NCBI GenBank assembly: GCA_902806565.1
Contig: CADCXA010000059.1
Span: 248,001 to 312,000 of the forward strand
Direction of reading: 5' to 3'
Length of the DNA stretch: 64,000 bases
Source: Hypoxylon rubiginosum
Taxonomy: Eukaryota > Ascomycota > Sordariomycetes > Xylariales > Hypoxylaceae
The position numbers and the translations under genes are program-made. Below, in pieces: positions 20,266 to 31,753 of this stretch. Each line of letters opens with the position of its first letter. Positions within the stretch are counted from its first letter, which is position 1. Under the pieces are notes generated by a model that saw only the letters and a list, made by a program, of their open reading frames with translations, had not been told where the DNA came from and searched no databases.

Positions 20266-23200
20266 ATGACACTAGAGCCCTTGTGTAACAAGATCGATGG
20301 CGGACTCATTAGATGTGTCGAACCGTTCGGGGAAGGCATGTGTGAGTTCCTACCAGAAAACGAGATCGGGATGATGGTTACGGAAACCAGTATCGAAATG
20401 GCCTTGGAAGCATCTGAAGTACAGCTCAAGGGCGGCCTCGTGGAGTTCATTCTGCACAAAGCAAAGAGAACTTTTCTGACACTGGAAAGCATTCGCAATA
20501 TGCCTGCTATTACTCAACTTTTTGATGAGGGTTTCTGCGATGAACATTTGCCCTTGGGTGTAGAGAAATGTTATGACAATAGCTCGCCGAATCGTCGGAT
20601 TGTCGGACCTTTGGATGAGACTACTGGAAAATTACGCCAAAAGGGGTGGCCAAGAACCTTTGAAAGTTGGGATTATTTGAAAGTCGACAGTTTCTTCAGT
20701 AACCAGTGGTATTTTCTTACGCCAATATTCGGGGAAGCAGGCAGCTTCTTTCAGCGTTTTGACAAAAGCCGCCAGTTACCCTTCACCAAGGTGAGCCGAG
20801 GACCCGGGCAAGCATCTGGACAGGCTGGCGAAGTGTATCAAGTTACTATCCACAAATCTCACACGACATTTGAACCAGCAATGGTTGCCCTCAAGTCTTT
20901 CAAAAGGAGAGAGTATCTCGGCAAGGAGAAAGACTACTTCGGCAAGGAGTTAGAGATGCTGCGCGAAATCAAAAAGCTGAAGCATGATCACCTCATTAAC
21001 CCACTTGCTGCGTTCGACAATACCAGACTACAGTGTGCACTATTTCCGTGGTGCGATGGAGGTACGTATTGTAGGATGTGGGACTAGAAACAGCCCTGGA
21101 GATTTGGCTGATAAAAATGCGGTGCAGGTAATCTTAACGACTACTGGAAAGGAGCTGAAAGCAGCACACCTCGCGACAATGAGCTGGTACTCTGGACCAT
21201 GCGGCAGATTGCAGGTCTTTGCGATTGTCTCAAATTGCTTTGGTCGCGCAACTGTAGACACGGAGATCTGAAGCCCCAAAATATCCTATATAAGGGTAAC
21301 CGGGGGAATTTTCTGATTGCGGATGTTGGTATTTCCAAGATCCATCTCGAAGAAACCAGGGACCGTAACAACGGCACATCTACGACGTCTGCAACGCGCC
21401 GCCATGGGGCCCCGGAATTCTTTGCGCACGGCACCTCTGGTCAGCCTCTATCAAGAGACTTCGACACGTGGTCGATGGGATCTGTTATGTACGAGTGGCT
21501 GTACTGGCTCTTGTACGGCTATGAAGGCGTGCTCAGACTTGAGCAGCAGAGTCAGTTCTGGGAGAACATTGATGGAGAGATCAGGGTAGCTCTCACCGTT
21601 CGAAGTTCGATCGAAGAAATGAGAAATAAGATCAACGTAGAATCTTCAGATAACGCCCTCAAGGACCTCCTTTCGCTAATCGAGCAGAGACTGCTAGTCA
21701 TCGAGACAAGCTTGGTTCCCTCCGACCGAGTTCGCGCAAAAGCCCCAGAGTTATCCGAGCGTATGGATGAAATCAAAACAAAAGCAGAGAAAGATCCGTC
21801 CTACAGGTTTAGCGCGAAGATATGGGACAAAACGGGAGTGAGTCTGACACTACCAGACAGACAACGTCAAGACAATAACCGGATGGAAGATCTAGCTGCT
21901 AGTAAGCAGCCTACGTCACCTCATCCTGACAGATATGACACAGTACGTAAACTACACATTTCTTTTCGATATATACCTACCTGGTACTAATGAAGTAGAA
22001 AGGCAAACAACTAGATGACGTTTGGAACTCTCAGTCAGATAACGAATTTGGGCAACAAGTTCTGAAGGAACTAGACTGGGCATTTCCGAAGACTTCATCC
22101 TGGGAGGTTGTCCTGTGTTATTCGTGCAAGCAGCTGGATGTCTGGTCACCGGACTTCGAACTCCGTTATGATATTTCCGACCTTAAAGAGAAGTCGAAAG
22201 CGTGCAGATTCTGTGCATTGCTCCACCAGTGCCTTTTGGATAACATGGAGAACCCGGAAGTTGGAAAACTCATCTGCGATAAATCAACTCTCAGGGTAGA
22301 GAACGTTCAAACACCACTTATCTCTATATACGTGGACACAACATCCGACCCCAAAACGTCACGTCGAGCCCAGCTAGGATTTCCACAACTGCCTAAACCA
22401 GGAAGTCCAGCTCAGTTAACACTTCTGCGAAAATGGCTGGAAGACTGCGACGAGAACCATGAGTGCAAACCTGCTGAATCTGAACCTGACAAGTCACGAA
22501 TGCCCCGCAGACTTGTAGATGTTGGGTCGGAATCAAAACCTACCTTGCGCCTCGTTGACACTGGCGAAACGAGGGCCAAGTATATCGCTCTCAGTCATTG
22601 TTGGGGCAATGTTCCCCAAGGATCGAGTTTCTGCACCTACCAATACAACATCGAGGAACGCAAGGAAGGCATTGATTTTGATAGCCTCCCAAGGACGTTT
22701 CGAGATGCCGTAAAAGTGACACGAGGCCTTGGTATACAGTACCTTTGGGTGGACTCAATCTGTATAATACAGGAGGACATGGCTGATTGGGGTGCCCATG
22801 CGGGAGGTATGGAGACCATTTTCAGCTCGGCATACTGTACGCTTGCTGCCAGCTCTGCCATTTCGCAACTTGATGGATTTCTTCATCATCGGGATGACAG
22901 ACCATGCGTGACGGTAAGGAAGGACGGCGACACATTATACTTCTGCAAATATATTGACAACTTTCATCGCGATGTTGAAGAAGCCGTGCTCAATAAGCGA
23001 GGCTGGGTATTACAGGAAAGGGTATTGTCACGAAGAACCATTCACTTTACTTCAAATCAAATATACTGGGAATGTGGGAAAGGGGTACACTGCGAGACCT
23101 TGGCCAGATTGCATAAGTAAGTTTCACTATGTTATAATCGTAATTATTATCCAGTCGCTAAACTGTTTCTCTTTTGCGCCGACAGTTCCAAAGCTGGGTT

Positions 23201-23921
23201 TCTAGGAGATCCCAGCTTTCCCAACTACGCGCTACAATACTTTCGCAAGGGTAGAATTATCCTATTCCAAACTCTTTATAAGATGTACTCAAAACTCGCC
23301 TTCACCGAACCAACCGATCGATCTGTGGGAATTATCGGGTTGGAACGACGATTAGCGCGAACATTTCAGACGCCTGGCGATTACGGGATTCTAGGGTGCT
23401 ACCTCCGCCGGAGCTTGATGTGGATGCGAGATGGCGTTGACGAATTAACCCGTATAGAGTACCCAGACGACCGCACTGTCCCATCGTGGTCCTGGATGGC
23501 TTACAGTGGGCCAATATCGTATATCGTTGCACCATTCAACGGGGTTGACTGGAACAATAGTGACTCCTGGATCATCTTCGACGAGAGTGGCAGGCTCCGC
23601 AATGAGACACAGGCGCGCGGGGGGAAGCCAGACCCTGAACTTAAAGCTCCAGCCAAGGACATCAACATGAGCGATTATGAATCTGAAATCTTAAAACGAC
23701 TTACCTTTGACGAGGGTAGCATCCATGAGCTGAGCACATTGCGCTGCGTCGTCTTCGGGGTAGACAAACAGGGCGATCGGGAGCAGCAGAGACATTACGT
23801 TATGGCTATCAAGCCATGCGCCGCAGGAAGCCGCAGCAACGTCTACGTACGAGTTGGCGTGGGATCACTTCTAGGAAGACATATATCTACCACACCAGGA
23901 GAACTTGTGCTCATCCGATAG
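20266..23921 (+). CDS. protein kinase-HET domain fusion protein
   Basis: Four exons: 20266-21061, 21128-21942, 21999-23116 and 23186-23921, about 1154 residues. Introns are 66, 56 and 69 bp with donors GTACGT, GTACGT and GTAAGT. Residues 1-200 match the lead-in of fungal kinase-HET proteins (CEFLPENEIGMMVTE, AKRTFLTLESI). The kinase domain follows: a Gly-rich loop (GQASGQAGEVYQV), lysine in MVALKSFKRRE, WCDGGNLNDYWKG across intron 1, HGDLKPQNIL, IADVGISK where DFG is normally found, HGAPEF and DTWSMGSVMYEW. After a linker comes a Cys-containing segment (YSCKQLDVW, ACRFCALLHQC) and then the HET domain: YIALSHCWG, GIQYLWVDSICIIQED, FSSAYCTLAASSA, RGWVLQERVLSRRTIHF and GIIGLERRLARTF. HET domains trigger cell death in heterokaryon incompatibility (family knowledge). 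The kinase may gate the HET part. The exact start is uncertain. Confidence 0.85.
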
Positions 23922-24034
23922 GGGTATGATAGCATCGGAAACCCGGTCTTCAACATGAGCGGTTAGTGCGAACCAAAAGGGGTGAAAACAACGACGTCGT
24001 TACGCGAGCTATCAACTTAACAGCAAAAGTCTCC

Positions 24035-24430
24035 CTATACACCATCTTGGTACAGTGAATTCACGGCGTGTGAGAGAGTCGACGACTTTAACATATCATT
24101 GACGGCTTTCCGCAACACGACGAAATGCAGGAGTGCCTCGTCGCGCGTAGGTCGAGTCAGCCCAACTATGATGCCACGCAGCTCCGCCTTGAGATAATAG
24201 AGACAATGCGAAAGACGCATACCGGGCAATAAAAGAGCCTCGAGAGAATTAAAAATATGGGCAGGATATGTTGATGCCTTTGCGGTCCAAGGGAGTCTCT
24301 CAATGCCTAGATATAACCTCATGGCGACATTAGACATGATTCTCTAAGAGCACATTGCCTCACATCTCAAGTTAATGACTTCTTCCGATATCCTACGCAA
24401 GAGAGGATCATCTAGAAGGCAGAGAAATCG
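24035..24430 (-). pseudogene. decayed coding fragment, family unknown
   Basis: The minus-strand frame reads like protein from about 24427 (LLDDPLLRRISEEVINLRCE) to 24035. It contains one in-frame TAG (24346-24344) just before the ATG at 24337. After the stop it continues YLGIERLPWTAKASTYPAHI, EALLLPGMRLSHCLYYLKAE and LLHFVVLRKAVNDML. TAG could derive from CAG by a C-to-T change. I do not recognise the domain. It lies between a HET fusion and a truncated HET gene, so it may belong to a degraded recognition gene. Confidence 0.35.
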
Positions 24431-24766
24431 TTGCGGACTCTTCATCGGAGCGGAGCGACAATGTCGATGTCATAGGTAGGCGTTCACTCTGCAACAGTGG
24501 GCAACATGCCGTATTACTGCGAGGATCTGGGGAATAATTCTAGGGCCGATTAGACTGATATTCGAGAGGTTCGGATGTCGCTATCTCATGTTGAAGGATG
24601 GTTGGCTTAGTAATGTTGAAGCTGCATTCTGTAATGACGCAAAATTAACTTGATTGATTCTCGAAGTCAATAAGGGTGGCGAGTGATACCAATCTTAATG
24701 AGTACCGATTCCTGTTCATCTTGGGCTACCATGTCCCTTAATAACCCTCGTAAACTTGGGTGAAGA

Positions 24767-25791
24767 TCACTTTATCCTAAACTCTTCCGTGGGAAATGGT
24801 AATTCTTGAGCTGGTTCCGCCATGGCTGGTGCATGGCATTTCAGTATCACGATGCCAACGCGCGCCCACATATTTTCGTCTACCTCCTTTCTGAGGATTA
24901 GCAAGATAACATCTTCAGGGCGATCTTCCGGCCCGGACGCTCCCAGCAGGACACAACGCCACCGCTCTTCATTTTCCGTCAAGTATTTCGCTAGCCCGGC
25001 CTCGGAACCTGCTCCCTCTGACAGACACACCCGTCTAGCCTTATAGCCGTACATATTCCAATCGACCGAGCCGTCTGGCATTTCTCGAAAGTGGATACTG
25101 TCGGGCGACACGGCCCAAGACTCGATGAACAGAATCGGATAGCGGAAACTCTCGCTCAGGGTAGACTCCGCCACGGAACCGTGGATCTATGGCCGTATTG
25201 GTCCTCTAACCAGAAATGATGCGCCCGCATCGTGAGCGTCGAAGGCCCTAGGTAGACTTGCCTATTATCGAACACCACCTGGCCGTCCCACCCAGCCCAC
25301 GTCCACGTCGGGGGGATCGGAGACGAGGACATCGATGACAACCTTCGTCTAGGCTTCCCCGAGCTCTCCCAACAGTTCCGGACGTGGTTCCAGCAGAGAC
25401 CCGCGACGAAGGTGTCGTATGCAAACCGAGTCTTGCTCCGAGGGCCGCGGCCACCGTCTGGGGCGTTTATATCACAAGGAACGCCCCAAACGTGCCGGAG
25501 GTTTAAGGGCGGCGCCCGCAGGTGACGCAGGATGCCGGCGAGCGCGAGGAGAGAGTCGCTGTCATATCGGAGCTCGCGTGTCGTGTAATCGCCTAAGATG
25601 ACGTTTAGATAGTCGAACAGCTCGTGGAGATGCTCTCGTACCGTGTGGGACCACAGCCCTACCTTCTTGAACTTCCAAGTGTAGGACAGACTTCTCAAAG
25701 AAGGGTGAATATGAACATAATAGAGCGGACTGAGGGGAATATTGTAGTAAGGAAGCTGAAAACTGGGATAAACAAATAGCTCAAAGTGCAT
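24767..25791 (-). pseudogene. HET-family protein, N-terminally truncated, frameshifted
   Basis: The minus-strand frame from ATG 25791 shows the segment usually found after the HET domain: LNVILGDYTTRELRYDSDSL, LLALAGILRHL, RHVWGVPCDI, YDTFVAGLCWNHV, PIPPTWTWAGWDGQV. The HET core motifs (SHCWG, VDSLCI) are absent upstream. Near 25170 the first frame stops at TGA and the expected continuation (ESTLSESFRYPILFIESWAV ... RCVLLGAS) lies in another frame down to 24767. This looks like a partial HET gene with at least one frameshift. A TATA-like GTTATATACG precedes the ATG, so a short transcript remains possible. It faces the NACHT gene divergently. Confidence 0.65.
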
Positions 25792-26224
25792 TTTCAGCGT
25801 ATATAACCCCGCACGAAGACGGAACGATGGATGTAGTCCATGTTCCTTGAGAATCGCATAACATTTGTAGTATTGGAATTTTCAAGCATCGCCGACAATA
25901 TTTGACGCGAATGAGGATATCCAGTTATCATGTCAGATAGAACGTGTTTATGTGTGGGCTGGTAGGATGGATTACTAAACCGGCTTTCAGTGGTCCACCC
26001 TACTGTGGTACCCGTTTACCCCCCGTCGAAAACAACCCGACTACAGCGCTTTAGGCCCTGGCCCTGAAGCACTCCCTCCAGTGGACCAGGGTCTGAAATA
26101 TGAGATATGGGACAGAGAGGGCCAATCACAGTTCCTATTTCGTCGTTCATGATTATGTAGCCCTAAAGGATCTCCTCGTTCCCCATCATATCCCTCATGC
26201 TTTGAGTCATGCTTTGAGTGTATC

Positions 26225-28903
26225 ATGGCATTTGATGCTGATATCGATATTGATAAAAACTCGAGAACTTGGCAAGATGCAGTACAGTCTTTTCTCGAGA
26301 GCCTTGGTCCGACCGAGCGGGCGGCATTTCGAGCACCAGCAAGCCCAGATGACTGCATGGCCGTGCTCCTCGCGACACAGCGTCGAAAGACCAAATTGAC
26401 GCGGATTCTCGACCTGATGAAACCGGCGATTGATCCGCTCAAGCGCTTTGAGAGCGCGATCGATGTTATCGTCCAAGTCAACGCCGGGATCGCGTCGCCA
26501 ATTTGGGGACCACTGCGGATTGTCGTCACGGTGAGGGGCAATTCTCTCGGGCTCGGGTTCGGACTCGGACGCAAAGTCGCATCCCATGCTAATACTTCCC
26601 ACGATATGGAAAGCTATCCGCGGACCATTTTCGTACCCTTGAGAGCATAGCTATGATCATCCACAGAATCATCAGCTCATTGCAGAGATTCTCCAAGTAC
26701 GAAGAACTGTTCGAAAAGAACAGACTCGTTCAAGACGCTATAGGGGCACTCTACTGCGATTACCTTGACTTTTGCGTTCGCGTTACAAGATTCTACTCGT
26801 CGTCTTTCCGTACGATACCCCGCCGCAGTCGAGTGCGCTCTGGCTTTACCTAACGTTAGGACAGGAAGCTTCTTTGCCTCTTTCGATAGAGACTTTAGAG
26901 AGATTTCCGACAGCATCCAACTGCATAGTCAAAATGCCGACTGGGCAGCACACGCCGCGCATATTGAGGAAACTCAACGAGAGATAGAAAAGGCCAGGGC
27001 AGAACGACAAGGTAATGTATACGTGCTTAGACATTTCGATACCTTCCATCTTTTCTAAGCAGTCGCAGTGCATGAAAGGGGGAACATACAGAGATGGCTA
27101 TCTCCCGCAACCGTCGATGACGATCTTCAAAGGCATCTAAGTGAATATTTACCTGGGTCATGCGACGAGCTATTAACCTCTGAACAATTTCAATCCTTCA
27201 TCTCTTCCGACGATTTAAAACGGCCTCATATCGCACTGCAAGGCCTGCCAGGGAGTGGGAAAACTACCGCGGCTGCCTTTATGGTAGACTATCTACAAAA
27301 GCAGGGAGTTGAAGTACTATATTTCTTCTTCAAAGCGAGCGATGTAGAGAAATGCGCCACCATAAGCTGTCTCCGGACAGTACTCGCTCAGCTAATACGA
27401 TTGGAAGAACGCCTCTACGACTTAGTCGAGCCTGTCTATCATGCGAGCGGTAGAGCAATAGCGGATTCGCTATCCGAAGTGCAGCGAGCGCTATCCATAG
27501 CGCTTGATAATTCGAGGGCGAACCGAATATTCGTAATATTTGATGCCCTGGACGAATCGTCGAACAGCGAAGAGGTCCTACGATGGATTGCTTCGCAAGG
27601 AGGTAGCGTGGGCCGACAGCTTCGGAGTATCAGCACGACCCGGCCATCGCTATCTTTCCATTCCGTGTCGTCTGACGTATGCTGGACTTTTATTAAATTG
27701 GAGGGTTTCGAGAACGACAGCATTAAACGTTACATACGCAGCCGCGTCCAGAATAATCCCATCATCAGCGGTACAGATATCGGAAGAAGAGTCACCGACT
27801 TCATTGCGTTAGCTGCAAAAGGGCTTTGGCTTTATGCCCGACTCATGATGGACGACATCGATAGGCTCCCTTCCGTGCGACAAATCCAAAAGCAGCTGAA
27901 AGTCCTTCCGAAGGGCTTTACCGAACTCTACACGAAGATAATCAGGACCACCGAAACTGATTTTAACACAATTGAACTGAAGCTAGCTCAGCAGCTTCAC
28001 CTATGGATAGACGTTACGGATTACCTTCCTAACTCAATCTGGGGTGGCGGTTGGCTCACAAATGATATGCTAGAGTTGATCTTCCAGTATGCAAACGACG
28101 GAGAGGCCGTGTATGATCCAGCTAGACAAGTCAGTCGTGTATCGGGTCCCCTTCTCGAGGTCTTGAATGCAGATATGAAATCAATAGGCTTGCCGGTATT
28201 CGAGGTTGACTTCATACATCATACGGCAGCGCAATACCTGAGGGAGAGCAGCAGCTTACCTGCCGCACAGTTACCGCTCACACTGCGTCCACGACGACTT
28301 CGGCACTTGCACCGGGCTGCTGTCGCGATCTGGTATTACACGGAATGCGCGCAATCGGAGATCCTGCTCAAGGATCTGCGGGAGAAGGAAGGGGGATACA
28401 CGCATTCGATGATCAACTACTTCGAGATGGCGTACGGGCTCTGGAACGCTCTCAAGCTTGGCGAGTTCCCCGAAATCCACGACCCCGAAGAAGCACGCGA
28501 GACGGAGATCGTACTTCGGAAGTTGACGGACTTCATCTCGACGCCGGCCTGCCTGCGCTGGATCGAGTCTGCTATCCTGATCAACTATCGGGGAAGATTT
28601 CCCCACCTCCTGTGGAACGCGGTCGCGGCTTGGGAGGCGGCTAAGAAAGTCGAGCACCACCAGTTCGCGCCGTTCGTCGCTTTCTCCAAGGCTCGGATGC
28701 GATTCTGCCACCATTACGTCTTCGTTCTCGCAGCTACCGGCGTAGGAAGAGACTCTGCGCCCGCGGAGCTCTTGACAATTGACCAAAAGGAGTTCTTGCA
28801 AGATGAGTTGGCGCAAGGTATCCTTCGCTTGGGTAATCAGTGGCGATGTTTGGTGTCCTTGAATTCTTACGATGAGGACCTAGAACTTCCTGAACTACCA
28901 TAA
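26225..28903 (+). CDS. NACHT NTPase (NLR-like), DUF7708-type N-terminus
   Basis: Four exons: 26225-26530, 26614-26809, 26865-27011 and 27060-28903, about 830 residues. Introns are 83, 55 and 48 bp. The N-terminal 200 residues (WQDAVQSFLESLG, FESAIDVIVQVNAG, SPIWGPLRIVV, then LVQDAIGALYCDYLDFCVRV) fit the helical DUF7708-type domain that precedes NACHT in fungal STAND proteins. Walker A is ALQGLPGSGKTTAAAFMVDY (P-loop near residues 278-285). Walker B is IFVIFDALDES, followed by the sensor-like RSISTTRPS and ALAAKGLWLYARLMMDDI. A winged-helix-like region follows (LPKGFTELYTKII). No ankyrin, WD or TPR repeats follow; the last 300 residues are helical with no repeat. NACHT proteins oligomerise on sensing and activate death effectors (family knowledge). 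The loss or absence of a repeat sensor here is unusual. The splice sites are good but the second intron's donor (GTACGA) is weak. Confidence 0.8.
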
Positions 28904-28930
28904 TAGACTATGTTACCTACGGGGATACCT

Positions 28931-29173
28931 TCAAACTAGTAGCATCTTCCTACATAGCATGGCCCGGAATATGTCTATTAATAGAAGCTGAAAGAACATA
29001 ATACCTATTGTGTAGATTCGCGTAAATCTAGCGACTCGACATCGATATATCATTGTGACCAGTGCAGAAAGAATGAAAGAGATTCCTAGTTCGAGTCCCA
29101 GCTCAAAGATTTGACTATTATTCTCAAACACTGTCGAACAAAGAAAGCCGGGGATTCCGGACCTCGATGCCAT
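28931..29173 (-). CDS. small putative membrane protein, 80 residues
   Basis: Minus-strand ATG frame with two hydrophobic stretches (ELGISFILSALVTMIY and IYTIGIMFFQLLLIDIF). It overlaps nothing and lies tail-to-tail with the NACHT gene. No family match is recalled, and a chance frame or a remnant of a larger membrane protein is possible. Confidence 0.25.
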   Translation of the reverse strand: MASRSGIPGFLCSTVFENNSQIFELGLELGISFILSALVTMIYRCRVARFTRIYTIGIMFFQLLLIDIFRAMLCRKMLLV

Positions 29174-29541
29174 CGTTACCTGTCCTGACTAGCTACAAGT
29201 GAAAGAACCTCAAAGCCAGATCACACGGCTCCCTCTATTTCGCAAGACAATGGACCATGCTCACGTATAAGGGAACATCTCAACCCCTGCATCATCTAAA
29301 GCGTAAAGCACGATGTTCCCTCAGTTATTATTTTCCTTACCTCTCGTCAACTCACCCCAAGTCTTTCGTGAACAGCACGAGTCCGGTCTTCACCACACTC
29401 ATTTACGGCATAACGCCTTAATCAGTCTACTTTTGATATTTCACTTCCGCGGAACGGGATTCATACCGGCCTGAAAACAAATCACAATCATTTTCTATTC
29501 ACTCGGAAAAAGAAAAGAAGAAGAAAAAACCAATACTAAAA

Positions 29542-29766
29542 ATGCAACTCATCAACGTACTATTCCTTGCCTCGGCGGCCCTAGGCAGCGTCATCCCGAC
29601 GGCTCGCGACCCGAGGGCGGCGTTCTTCGCCTCCCCGGCAGTTCACGGCTGGCGTGCGGCGGCGGCCCGCGATACCACCGGCCAAGTCCTGAAGCCTGAG
29701 AACTTCGCGCACGTGCAGGAGGACAGGCGCAAGGTCCAGCAGGGTTGGGAGGGACGAAGTACATAG
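29542..29766 (+). CDS. small secreted protein, 74 residues
   Basis: The ATG at 29542 is preceded by an A-rich leader typical of fungal start contexts. The protein begins MQLINVLFLASAALGSVIP, a clear signal peptide with likely cleavage after AALGS or SVIP-TA. The mature part is about 55 residues, rich in Arg/Ala, without cysteine (ARDPRAAFFASP, LKPENFAHVQEDRRKVQQGW). No domain is recognised. It may be a short secreted peptide or propeptide. Confidence 0.5.
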   Translation: MQLINVLFLASAALGSVIPTARDPRAAFFASPAVHGWRAAAARDTTGQVLKPENFAHVQEDRRKVQQGWEGRST

Positions 29767-31753
29767 CTAAGGCTGGATCCTGGCTTACTTTTGCTTGGTA
29801 CCTAATCGGATATAGAAAGAGAAAGAGAATACAATTTGGCGTCTAAAAAAGTCGGTAGTTAATTGATGTTAGAGGGGGTGTGGTCGGTTTAGTTCGTCGT
29901 GTACATACACCTCTCGCATTCTTTTGTATGTATCTCATTTTGGGCGTCGTACATCGAATACCTAAGTACCTGTGGCAAGGTCGTAATCAATCCATAAAAC
30001 CAGAACATGAACATGGAACGTAAGATGCCAAGGAGGGGAGAGATATGAAGATAAAATAGTTGGCCAGCCGAGCTTAGCCTCCCTTAGGAATATGTTAAAA
30101 GTGAGGCGAATCGGAATGCCTCGTCCTCAGTGCCCCCTCCCCCCTCTTTCTGCATTCCGTAGGATTCTTCGCATCACATCGTCTGCACTGGACACTCGCA
30201 GGGCTAATAGTGTCAAATCGTATGTTAGGCGGCGGCGTGAGATGGTAAGCTGGGGGTAGGTCAGAGAATTGTCGAACTGGTGCTACGGCTCCCCTCTTAT
30301 CTTAACAGAAGCCCGAGGTGCTTGTGAATGGAAAATACTCCACTAGAGATATTCCACCACCATGCTGAAAATGGAATGAGACAGGCTTAACCGGGCGGGA
30401 CAGTGCAGGCCCCGGGGACTTGGAATTGCCCCATTCTGATCCATTCTGCCCCACCAACTCTTATGCAACTCTGTGATGGATTTGACAAGGAATATGAGTT
30501 TTCTTCAATTGCCCTGCATTATTGGGTAGTCCTGGTATATCTTTGTACGTAGCCCCTATGAATTTAATTGTAGTTGATATGTTGAGTTGTTAGTAAATTG
30601 TCGGTAGTAGTGTGTCGTTTGTGCTTCAAGAGAAGATCGTCTTCCCTTGACGATATTTTCCAGGTCATCTTGTGTTGTCTTAGTGATACAGTACGACTTC
30701 AGGAGTCAGGAGTAGTTCGTACAGCTACAGGCAAAAACCGTACTACGCCATCAAAAAGGAAGATGCTAGGGATGCTACCATCCCGGGAAGCCCCTGACAC
30801 TAGTTCCATGGCTATGACTCGTTATGTGTTACGGCACTTTTAGTATCATTCGGAGCTATTCTCGAGTCGGCCCAGATAGCCAGAACGGCTGAACGGCCAA
30901 ACTCTTTTCAACTATGCCTTGGAGGTTATCGCAATAGAACACCCATGAATACTCTACTCTCTATTTACTCTTCGGCGTATTAAAATTAGAATAAAGAAAA
31001 ACCAACTCAGTCAAGTACATCAATAGGACACTCTTCGAATTGAAATTCGTACTGTTCATTCCCGACGGGGTGGTGTACATAAGAGCTGTATCGATCCTTG
31101 GAGACTCCCTGTCGTGCAGCCCTGTCAACCCCCCACTTCAACCACTAAAAAGCATCCCTTCAGTGCTGTTTTGACCCCTTCCACCCCCTTCTGTGGCACT
31201 GCTAGTGGCACCTCCATCACCGAAATAAGCAGGGAGCGAACGCAGCGCACTAAGCCTAAAACAGCGGCACACAGGCAGACAGGGGGTTTAATAGATCAGC
31301 CCAAGTCATGTGAGAGCGCGAGTATATCGGGTTTTGCCTGACGCGTGGGCCAACTACATCGCCAAATTAACGTGTTTGCCTAGGATGTAGCAGCAAGAAA
31401 AAAGGCACTGCAACAATGTACATAGTAGGAGTACATAAGCCCGACATGGGTCTGCCGCTATATAAAGAGGGCACCGCCCGAATTTTTCTTTCCATTCGAC
31501 CATCTGCAACTCTAGAGCCTCGGGCAGGTAAGGTAGGCCGTTTTTTCCACGTCTCTTTTTTCCCCAACACCTATTGTAAGTCATCTTTCATCGTCGCAAC
31601 CAAAAATAATCACCACACTCGATTTCTGCCATCTTAATCTACGCAATACTCGAATTTTGGGTTCGAAACGGCTCTGCGACCGACGCTGAGGAGATTAGTT
31701 TTACGGTCGGATATTCGAGACAAATCGATACAAAAATCATTCATTCATTCAAG
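29767..31753. other. long intergenic region
   Basis: About 2 kb without a supported gene. Frames at 30598-30843 and 31114-31341 have no motif. 31600-31753 is pyrimidine/A-rich and looks like the leader of the BTB gene. Confidence 0.5.
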
